From Glutinoglossum americanum (lineage: Eukaryota > Ascomycota > Geoglossomycetes > Geoglossales > Geoglossaceae): 64,000 nt of DNA. Numbering within the stretch: position 1 is the first letter of the stretch; each line of letters begins with the position of its first letter. The stretch spans positions 1 through 64,000 of the forward strand of contig JAGHQL010000009.1 in NCBI GenBank assembly GCA_020080175.1, read 5' to 3'. The translations under genes and the position numbers were made by a program. The notes beneath the pieces are model-generated. The model did not search any database. It was given only the letters and a program-made list of their open reading frames with translations, and had not been told where the DNA came from. Of the stretch, positions 11,848 through 20,431 are shown piece by piece.

Positions 11848-12282
11848 GTAGGTTCTATTCATATATCATTGGCTTAGTATATTATGTGTAGAGTAGTCTT
11901 TTCTATATTTCATCAACTTTCCTTAAGGCTAGCTTTTTTCCTTAGCTTGTTCAGTGCTTGAATAGCTCTTTACTATTACAGGTTTACCCTATAATACTGT
12001 TATTATTATATATTGATGTTATTCATGTGTTCACTTAATAAGTCCACTAGCTTACCCTTTAATATCTTATATATATAAAAATCTCTTTTTACTTTATTTT
12101 ACTCTTTATATAACCTCTTATCTTTATATACTTAATAAACTTCTCTTTATAAGAATTCTGACTCTATTTGCCTAGATTTGTCTAGTCAAATAGGCTTACC
12201 TAATACACTTGTTCTTCTGACAGCTTAATACCTTCTCTCTATATTCCTTCCATAATACTAACTCAACTCTCTGAAAACAGTT

Positions 12283-12997
12283 TGTGATGGCTGCTTATAT
12301 AAGCTGAACCGTGAAGGTTGGGTGCTGCAGGTGTCGAGGCTGAGCTAGTCCTAAAGGGCTAGTCATAATAGAGCAAGAGAGGCCGGCCGTGTAGTACGAC
12401 AGGAGGGTAGGCTTAATGGTCCTTAATAGTCTATCTAATATAATTATGGTATTGAGCGATGAGGTTCCCTTCTGGACCCTCCTCAGCCTTCTATATATAC
12501 TAATGGCCCTGAGGGGCCCATGGGTAGGGACCTGCCTAGTTCTCTCTATAGACATGTATGGACCCCTTGCCTCCAGCCATGCTTCTATTGTAAAGTTCTT
12601 ATGATACCTATATAGTTCCCTCACTACTGGCCATGCCTTCCGCTGCTGCCCGTGCTCCTATGTGGAGTTCCTATGATGCCTGTGCGGTTTCTTCGCTACT
12701 GGTCATGCTCTTATGTAAAGTTCCTATGATGCCCGTACAGTTTCTTCGCTATCGACCATACTTCCATATGAAGTTCCTATGATGCCCATACAGTTCCTTC
12801 ACCAGCCGTGCTCCCATGTGGAGTTCCTATGATGACGTCATTGGTGGGGCCTTGCAGGCCCCTCTCGTATGTTACCGGCTTAGTGTATTATATATAGAAT
12901 GGACCCCCCTATACTCTGCCAGCCTTCCTCAGGACTAGCCCTCCTTCTCAGCTTGTTTGGTGGCCCACCAGACCCTTACCTGGTGGCCACTGTAACA
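12283..12997 (+). mobile_element. Solo LTR, family D copy 2 (least altered)
   Basis: A 715-bp sequence starting TGTGATGG and ending CTGTAACA. The flanking 5-mers CAGTT and TAGTT differ by one CA-to-TA change, which fits a RIP-altered target duplication. Its 3' half carries 50-bp-scale imperfect tandem units built around GTTCCTATGATGCC (about 12590-12840). This is the best-preserved copy of the family. It is a fossil with no internal region. Confidence 0.75.
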
Positions 12998-14057
12998 TAG
13001 TTACAGAATTCACCACCTTACAACCTTATAGCCAGTATGGGTCAGTCATCCTTTCTGCTAGCAAATTACCAGACTATATATTTATGCTTGCTCCCAGACC
13101 TCTCTATAAAATAGAAATTATAAAAAAAATAATATTATATATATATATACAATGTCGCTTATCAGTGAGCTGTGAGTTTCAAAATATATATAAAATTGAT
13201 ATTTTTAATCCTCAATATCTTAACAACTATCTAATGAAAATATATGCAGTTTGAGAATTGAAATATTTATACCTATACAATACTATTATATAATTTACAT
13301 ACTGTACCTGCTTGTCATTATGTTTAGATAAGCATTTGATACTATTTGAAGGATAAAATTATACTTTTTTACTTTTCTTTTGAGCTAAAAGTCTATAATT
13401 AAAAAGAAGGTATTAGAATATTATATTTACGACTTGCTGATAAATGATATTATATATTGAAGAATAGATTTATATAAGTACTCAAGAAGGGAGTACAGTT
13501 AATTGATAGTAAGACTAAAGCAACCTCTAATTGTAAAAGGTACTACTTTCACTATTAGGCTTTTCTTAAGGTACAAAACTAATAAGACAACTAGACCTGC
13601 CTCTGTTACTGGTATATCTTATTATTAGTTGCTAACTACACTGAGTTTTTACAATAATAATGTGACTAGAATTGTATACTCTATAACATATAAAACTCAT
13701 ATCTAGAAAGAGGTTTGATGAGGCTAAAGATAAGTAGGCTAGATACAGCAACCAGAATTAGATTTAAATAAATAAGAAATTTGAAAATATTTTAAATAAT
13801 TAAATATGTTAATATAGCAGATAAGTTAAATTAACTTAAGGCTAATATAAAGAAAATTTGAAATAAATATAATATTAGCTTATATAAAAAGCAAAAAATT
13901 GAAAGATATACAAATAGTTTAAGAAATACATGCTACTACTAGTTTATAAATCTATATAGGTTCCCTGCTTATTAAATCTAATTTAAAAACAGTCAGACTC
14001 GATAGCTAAGAGAAAGAGAGGAAAAAAGAATTAGAGAGTTTAAAATTTATATAGAGT

Positions 14058-14744
14058 TATTATAGTAGCTGCTGAATAAGGACCCAGTTAGCCATCGAAC
14101 AAGTTGAAAAGGAGAGCTATTCCTAAGAAAAGCTAGTGAAGTATAGAGGAGACTACCTTACATGTAATATACTAAGTTAGTAACATATGAGTGGGGCTTG
14201 CAAGGCCCTGCTAATGACATCATAAAAGAACTCTATATAGGAGTATGGCTGGCAGTGAAAGGTACGGATAGTGATAAAAGAATCATACAGACAGTATGAG
14301 AACTCTATATAGAAGTATAGTCAGTAGTGAAGGAACTACATAGGTATTATTAGAACTTCACATAAGAGTATGGCTAGTGGCAGAAAGCATAGCTAGCTGG
14401 TGGCAAGAAAACTATATGAGTACTAAGAGAGCTCTACAATAAAGGTATGGCCAGTAGCAGAAGGTTCATATGCATATATAGAAGAGACTGAGCAGGCCTT
14501 TACTCATGAGCTTCTCAGGGCCATTAGTATATATAGAAGGCTGAGAAGAGTCTGAAAGGGAACCTTATCGATCAATATCATAATTATCTTAGATAGACTA
14601 TTAAGACTATTAAGCCTACCTTTTTCATTATGCCATATAACTGGCTTCCCTTGCTTCTTTGTGACTGGCCACTTGAAACTAGCTCAGTTCTGATATCTGC
14701 AGTATTCAACCTTTATAATCTAGCTTATATAAGTAGCTATCATA
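14058..14744 (-). mobile_element. Solo LTR, family D copy 3
   Basis: The reverse complement aligns end to end with 12283-12997, with differences mostly transitions. The flanking 5-mers AGAGT and AGGGT differ by one transition. It is in opposite orientation to copies 1 and 2, so it cannot be the partner LTR of either. The internal tandem units are shortened relative to copy 2. Confidence 0.75.
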
Positions 14745-15102
14745 AGGGTAGTAACTAATATTTTATACCAAAAGTGATTGTGGAGTTTTTTTACCAGCTT
14801 GACAATATAAAACAGTAAAAATGTACTCTATACTCATAGACTAACTTAATTAAAACTATTATTTTATTAAATTAACAAAATTACTAATAAGTATAATTAT
14901 ATTGTATTGCTTAAATCTTGTTACTCAATATCAAATATTTTTGATCTATCAACTGATTGTGTTTTAATGTAAATATTATCAGAAATAATATGAGAATATC
15001 TTATTAATTGATTAACTTAACATTTTGTGAATTTTTTGCTTAATTCATACTATGTCATATACACCTCTAGGTTCTAACATCCTTATCATTACACTAGTAA
15101 TA

Positions 15103-15638
15103 TTACCTCAATAAGTTTAGACTCTTACTTGATGCAAGTATATGCTAAGCCCAAAAGGGCAATTCTCTTATAAAGGATCTGAGCACTGAATATAGTATTT
15201 GTAAACACCAAAGAAAACTAGAAAGAAATTTAGATGTAAATATCATATAGTTCAAATTTTCAATTTATAGCTGTTTCACTACTTATAGCTCTAATAGTTT
15301 ATTATTTAACCTTTATAATAATCATAAGTAAGTTAGAACTTATATATAGAGCTAAAGGATCATAGTATTAGTTAATAAGCTAATATATTCCAGTATTATA
15401 TTCTGTAACTATAATACATTAATTAAATAACTACTTAACTGTAATTAGACAGTTACTTAACTATAAGATAAGTAGTTACTTAATTGTAATCAGGTACTTT
15501 TAATTAACCTTAGGTATTAAAATTAATATCCTACTAGTTATATATACTTAGTACTTACCCTTTATAATAGAGTATAACTCTTTAGAATTAACTTGCATAT
15601 AAGTATACTTGGTTATGAGCTTAAGCTAACTAAAGTAA
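15103..15638 (-). mobile_element. Chain unit 1: inverted-repeat element, minus orientation
   Basis: It begins TTACCTCAATAAG and ends CTAACTAAAGTAA (inverted ends). It is flanked on both sides by the same 8 bp, TAGTAATA (15095-15102 and 15639-15646). It is strongly AT-shifted. Its left subterminal part (ATGCTAAGCCC, TCTGAGCACTGAATA) matches the reverse complement of the right end of the unit at 19549-20044. Confidence 0.7.
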
Positions 15639-15646
15639 TAGTAATA

Positions 15647-16194
15647 TTACTTCAGTAAACTCAGCTTCTTAGTTCAAGCAAATGCACACTAAGCTTAAAT
15701 AGGCAATACTGTACTAGAGAGTCTAAGTACTAAATGCAGTATTTATTAGTACTATTGAGAAGTTTAGGTAAAACTATATATATTTTATTAACTTTAGTTG
15801 AGTTACTTTTACTGTACTATACAACTGTAGTAACTTTACCAAAACTATATATTTTGGAAGCTAAGTTAATATAAAAGATTAGCTAAGACTTCTCTTTAAT
15901 ATATACAATTTTAACTGAAATAGAATATTTAAATAACTAAAAATTTATATATGATACTATTTTGAACTTTTAACTAGAACTTAGTTAAGCATTATAGTAG
16001 GTTCAATTAAATTTTAGTGACATAGAGCTTAAGCGATACTTATTATATAGGCTTATATACAAAATATTAGAAGTAAAATTAATACTATATCAAGTATGCA
16101 TACCTAGTACTCAGGTCCTATGATAGAACAATACTCTTTTGAAGTAAGCATTACATATAAGTACATTATCACAGGCCTGAGCTTGTTAAAGTAA
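15647..16194 (-). mobile_element. Chain unit 2: inverted-repeat element, minus orientation
   Basis: It begins TTACTTCAGTAAACTCAG and ends CTTGTTAAAGTAA. The interior matches unit 4 closely. Both are reverse-complement copies of the plus-orientation units. The spacer after it is ATAATATA (16196-16203), with a one-base uncertainty at the end. Confidence 0.72.
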
Positions 16195-16203
16195 TATAAT
16201 ATA

Positions 16204-16710
16204 TTACCTCAGCAAGCTTAGACCCATAACAGAACTTATGAAGCTAACTAGAAAAAATTATACTTTATCATAAGGCCTGAGTACTGGATGCTATAGTTTA
16301 ATATATTGAGAATTTCGCTCAATGCTGAGAAATATTTTGTAAGCATATATTAGATACTGGAAAAGTATCTTCTTTTGCTGATTTAAAGAATTTTTTCTTA
16401 AGTAATATAAGGTTACACTTAGGCTCTGCCTTATTAAATTCTAATTAAACTAATTTATAGATATTGTACAACTTATTATATTTAAGTATCTTAGTAATAA
16501 GAATATTTAGTGCTTTGTTAAATCACTTTATAATATATTATTACCAGTTTACTACTTAATTTGAACTTAATAGACTTATATAATACCTTACTCAAACTTT
16601 CTAATAATATTTACTAATACTGTATTTAGTACTTAAGTCCTTTATAAGAGTAATGCCATATTGACCTTAGCATGTTATGCTGAACTGAGTGCCTGAGTCT
16701 GTTAAGGTAA
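16204..16710 (+). mobile_element. Chain unit 3: inverted-repeat element, plus orientation
   Basis: It begins TTACCTCAGCAAGCTTAG and ends CTGTTAAGGTAA, 507 bp. It is colinear with the units at 17274, 17789 and 19549 and differs from them mainly by transitions toward A and T. It is followed by spacer ATAGTATA (16711-16718). Confidence 0.75.
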
Positions 16711-16718
16711 ATAGTATA

Positions 16719-17265
16719 TTACCTCAGTGAACTCAGCTCCTCGGTTTGTACAAGCACATGCTAAGTCTGAATAGGTAATATTGTACTAGAGGGTCTAAGC
16801 ACTAGATATAGTATTTACTAATACCATTAAGAAGTTTATGTATAAACTATGTATATTCTATTAACTTCAGTTAAGATACTTTTACTGCATCATACAGTTG
16901 TAGCAACTTTACTAAAACTACATATTTTGGAACCTAAGTTAATATGAAAGGTTAGCTGAGACTTCTCCTTAGTACATACAATTTTGACTGAAATGAAATA
17001 TTTAAACAACTAAAAATTTATATAATATTATTTTGGACCTTTAACTAAAACTTAATTAAGTATCGTGATAGGTTCAACTAAATTTTAGTGATATGGAGCC
17101 TAAGCAATACCTATTGTATAGGTTTACATACAAAATATTAGAAGCGAAATTAATACTGTACTAAGTATATACACTTAACGCTTAGGCTCTATGATAGAAC
17201 AATACCCTTTTAGAGTAAGTATCGCATATAAGTGTGCTGTTACAGGCCTGAGCCTATTAAGATAA
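16719..17265 (-). mobile_element. Chain unit 4: inverted-repeat element, minus orientation
   Basis: It begins TTACCTCAGTGAACTCAG and ends CTATTAAGATAA, 547 bp. Its left end (CTCGGTTTGTACAAG, ACCATTAAGAAGTTTA) matches the reverse complement of the right end of the plus units, so it is the same element inverted. It is followed by spacer ATAGTATA (17266-17273). Confidence 0.75.
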
Positions 17266-17273
17266 ATAGTATA

Positions 17274-17780
17274 TTACCTCAGCAAGCTCAGGCCTATGAC
17301 AGAGCTCATGAAGCTAACTGGAAGGAGTTATACTCTGTTATAGGGCCTGAGTGCTAGATGCTGTGGTTTAGTATATTGAAAATTTCACTTAATACTAAAG
17401 AATATTTTATAAGCGTATATTAGATACTGGAAAAGTATCTTCTCTTGTCAGTTTAAAGAGTTTTTTCTTAAGTAATATAAGGTCATGCTTAGGTTCTGCC
17501 TCATTAAATTCTAGTTAAACTGATTTATAGATATTATACAATTTATTATATTTAAGTATCTTGATAATAAGAATATTTAGAGTTTTATTGGACTACTTTA
17601 TAGTATATTATTATCAGTTTACTACTTATTTTGAACTCAATAAACTTACACAATACCCCACTCAAACTTCCTAATGGTACTTACTAATGCTACATTCAGC
17701 ACTCAGGCCCTTTGCGAGAGCATTACTTCTTTAAGCATAGTGCGCTTGCGCTTTGCAGGGGCCTGAGCTTACTGAGGTAA
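17274..17780 (+). mobile_element. Chain unit 5: inverted-repeat element, plus orientation
   Basis: It begins TTACCTCAGCAAGCTCAGGC and ends GCTTACTGAGGTAA, 507 bp, with the same internal order as units 6 and 7. It is followed by spacer ATAATATA (17781-17788). No open frame of note is present, so the unit looks non-autonomous. Confidence 0.8.
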
Positions 17781-17788
17781 ATAATATA

Positions 17789-18284
17789 TTACCTTAGTAG
17801 GCTCAGGCCCATGACAGAGCTCATGAAGCTAACCAAAAGAAGTTATGCTCTGTCATAGGGCCTGAGCGCTAAATGCTACAGTTTGGTGTGCCACAAATTT
17901 CGCTTGATTCTAAGAAATATTTTGTAAGTGTATACCTAATACTGAAGAGGCACCCCATCTTGCTGGTTTAAAAAGCTTTTTCTTAAGTAAAGTAGGGTCC
18001 CACTTAAGCTTTGCCTTACTAAATTTTAGTTGAATTAATTATAGGTGTCGCACAACTCACTATATTTAAGTAATTTTATATCTAGAGCTTTGTTGGACTG
18101 TGTTATGGTACATTGTTACCAGATACCGCTTATTCTGAATTTAATGAACTTACGCGGTGCCCCACTTAAACTTTTCAATGGTACTAGCGAATGCTGCATC
18201 CAGCGCTCAGGCCCTCTGAGAGCGCAATACCTTTTTGGACTTAGCGTGCCATGCCAAACCGAGGGCCTGAGCCTGCTGAGGTAA
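17789..18284 (+). mobile_element. Chain unit 6: inverted-repeat element, plus orientation
   Basis: 496 bp, beginning TTACCTTAGTAGGCTCAGG and ending CCTGCTGAGGTAA. It is nearly identical to unit 7 except for transitions. Each end folds back on itself: GCTCAGGCCC near the left end pairs with GGGCCTGAGC about 65 bp inward, and the right end does the same. It is followed by the 8-bp spacer ACAGTATA, now split by the Tc1 element. Confidence 0.85.
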
Positions 18285-18290
18285 ACAGTA

Positions 18291-19544
18291 CTATGGTACA
18301 GGCTAGAAGTTTTGTTAGTACCGGACAGTGCTAAAATTAATGACGTAGCAAATCTCTTATCATTCTATATAGTAAATTCCACCCCACCAAGTTAAGAATA
18401 TCATCACAAAATGGAAGAAATCAGTTCTATTCCCTCAACGCCCACTAAAAAAAAAGGCTCTCTTCATCTTACTCATGACCAGCGACATGATATTAAACTT
18501 CTACGAGACTTAAAATGGTCTTATTCTAATATTGCACATCGGATGAGTATTACTGAGCGACAAGTTCAATATATATATAACGGTCCGGCAACACCACAAA
18601 AACGATCGGGACGACCAACAATTCTTACACCAGAACAAATTGAAGAAATTATTTAATTTGTTACTGCCTCACAAAAAGGTCGACATATGTCTTAGGAAAA
18701 GTTAGCCAAAGTAATGGGTTATTTGTATACTGGAAAAACTATATGTTACGCTCTAGAAAAAGAGGGTTTTCATTGCCGTATTGCATTATGCAAACCGAAA
18801 ATTAGTGAAAAAAATCGACTTCTCAGAATTGCTTAGGCAGAGAAATATCGATACTGGAATAGAGAACAGTGGGATAAGATTTTATGAACAGATGAGATAT
18901 GGGTTACTGGTGGGAGACATACACGTACTTGGGTAACACGTCGTGCTGGAGAAGAGTGGGATCCAACTTGTATTGTGGAAAAGGAACGTCGAAAAAAAGG
19001 TTGGATGTTTTGGGGATGTTTTTCTGGGAAAACAAAAGGTCTTGAAATATTTTGGGAAAAGGATTGGGGTTCAATATCAGCAGATACCTATATAGCGCAT
19101 ACAGTTCTAATAATTCATAGATGGATACAACTTAACCCTGATTTAGAGGTTATGCAGGACAATGCTTCAGGTTATGCAGCTGGTATTACAAGAAGAGATA
19201 TGGTTGAAAGAGGTATCAAGCTTATTGACTGGCCACTATTTTCTCCGAATTTAAATCCGATAGAAACTGTGTGGAATATGATGAAGAATTATCTTCAAGA
19301 ACATTATCCTGAGTCAATGAGCTATGATCATTTATGAGCTACAGTTAAGGAAGCATGGGAAATGATTCCTGAGGCAGAACTTGATAGATTGATAAATGAG
19401 ATACAGGATTGATGTGAATGGGTTCTCAAGGCAGAGGGTCACTTTATTCCATATTAGTAGTTTAATAAAAGCAGCATTTAATTTCCCCCACCCTGCATGT
19501 GCCCACAGCTCTGGCACTAACAAAACTTCTGGTTTGTATCATAG
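18291..19544 (+). mobile_element. Tc1/mariner-type transposon, RIP-inactivated
   Basis: A 1254-bp element with inverted ends of about 40 bp, CTATGGTACAGG...AGAAGTTTTGTTAGT on the left and its diverged complement on the right. It is flanked by TA on both sides (18289-18290 and 19545-19546), the Tc1/mariner target. It carries one long transposase frame. It sits exactly in the 8-bp spacer between two copies of the chain element, so it is younger than that junction. Confidence 0.93.
18411..19457 (+). pseudogene. Tc1-type DDE transposase with six internal stops
   Basis: A single uninterrupted reading register of 349 codons from ATG 18411 to TAG 19457, with six internal stop codons and no frameshift. 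The N-terminus has a helix-turn-helix (LRDLKWSYSNIAHRMSITER) and a GRPT linker. The DDE_3 catalytic part has TDEIWVTGG (first Asp), MQDNASGYAAG (second Asp) and SPNLNPIETVWN (Glu). The second and third acidic residues are 34 apart, making it a DD34E Tc1 type. The stops are at 18654, 18693, two near 18835 and 18884, 19335 and one near 19410. Each can arise by one C-to-T or G-to-A change from a sense codon. This is a RIP-killed enzyme, not a decayed frame. Confidence 0.9.
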
Positions 19545-19548
19545 TATA

Positions 19549-20044
19549 TTACCTCAACAGGCTCAGGCCCATGACAGAGCTCATGAAGCTAACCGAAAGA
19601 AGTTATGCTCTGTCATAGGGCCTGAGCGCTGAATGCTGCAGTTTGGTGTGCTACAAATTTTGCTCGATTTTGAGAAATATTTTGTAAGCGTATACCTAAT
19701 ACTGGGGGGGCACCCCATCTTGCTGGTTTAAAAAGCTTTTTCTTAAGTAAAGTAGGGTCCCGCTTAAGCTTTGCCTCACTAAATTTTAGTTGAATCAATT
19801 ATAGGTGTCGCACAACTCACTATATTTAAGTAATTTTATATCTAGAGCTTTGTTGGACTGTGTTATGGTGCATTGTTACCAGATACTGCTTATTCTGAAT
19901 TCAATGAACTTACGCGGTGCCCCACCTAAACTTCTCAATGGTACTAGCGAATGCTGCATCCAGCGCTCAGGCCCTCTGAGAGCGCAATGCCTTTTTGAAC
20001 TTAGCGTGCCGTGCCGAACCGAGGGCCTGAGCCTGCTGAGGTAA
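19549..20044 (+). mobile_element. Chain unit 7: best-preserved inverted-repeat element
   Basis: 496 bp, beginning TTACCTCAACAGGCTCAGG and ending CCTGCTGAGGTAA. It is the most GC-rich copy and so the best reference for the family. It has subterminal fold-back repeats at both ends (ATGACAGAGC with GCTCTGTCAT on the left). The right flank (TCCCCAAT) does not match the 8-bp spacers, so its outer target duplication is lost or this is the chain's edge. No coding capacity. The superfamily is uncertain: 8-bp spacers would suit hAT, but the TTACC termini are not typical. Confidence 0.82.
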
Positions 20045-20431
20045 TCCCCAATTTAGAGGTCGCCAAGTTGCTGCTTCTGTCCTTGAGAGGGAGCGCAGCC
20101 GCTTTAATCAGTCATGGGACGGAGGTGCAAGGGAGTCGGGGGAGTAGGGAGGGAGTTGCGGCTGAGCAGCATGGAGCCTGTTCTGGCTCCCTTCGGGTGT
20201 AGTTGCCCACTATTGTTTTGGATCCAGCGTACGGGGCAGATTTCTTTTTGTTGTCCAAGCCACTACCACCTGCTGCCTAAACTCCGATTTCCCTCGAGTG
20301 CCTTCCCTGTGACGCTCTTAGTTCAGGTGCTGCTCATTGTATTGCCGAGAGGAAATCCGCCTCGTGTGGCACGAGGCCACGCTTATAGCTTCACGAACCC
20401 CCGCTTCCAGTGCTTTGCATGAACAACTACA
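20045..20431 (+). promoter_or_regulatory. Short upstream region of the HET gene
   Basis: Only 387 bp separate the last chain element from the HET start codon, so this must hold the promoter and 5' leader unless transcription starts within the repeat. GC content returns to normal here. No clear TATA box is seen. An ACAACTACA context lies just before the ATG. Confidence 0.35.

Larger units (their letters stand above)
10678..11996 (+). mobile_element. LTR, family D copy 1, with two nested solo LTRs
   Basis: This RIP-altered copy aligns with the family D LTR at 12283-12997 (for example CTGCTTATATAA at its start). It is interrupted by two other solo LTRs, at 10913-11334 (family A) and 11579-11847 (family B), and the family D alignment resumes on both sides of each. 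The right boundary is uncertain by about 20 bp and no matching 5-bp duplication was found. It is a fossil with no internal retroelement genes seen. Confidence 0.72.
9001..18290. other. AT-rich, RIP-mutated repeat island
   Basis: Roughly 9 kb of AT-rich DNA made of dispersed and chained repeats. Where copies can be aligned by eye, they differ mainly by C-to-T and G-to-A transitions, often in CA/TG context. This is what RIP does to duplicated DNA in Pezizomycotina. No intact protein-coding gene is seen. Stretches between named repeats (10205-10677, 11997-12282, 12998-14057, 14745-15094) hold only AT-rich sequence with many stops. A TA microsatellite lies near 13136-13152. Confidence 0.8.

Noticed and set aside
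10678-12997. Family D copies 1 and 2 as the two LTRs of one short element
   Set aside because: They are in the same orientation, but only about 290 bp of repeat-poor DNA lies between them. Copy 2 also has its own near-perfect 5-bp flanks, so two separate insertions are more likely.
15647-17265. The minus-orientation chain units as a second, different element family
   Set aside because: Their ends and subterminal sequence match the reverse complement of the plus units, so they are the same element inverted.
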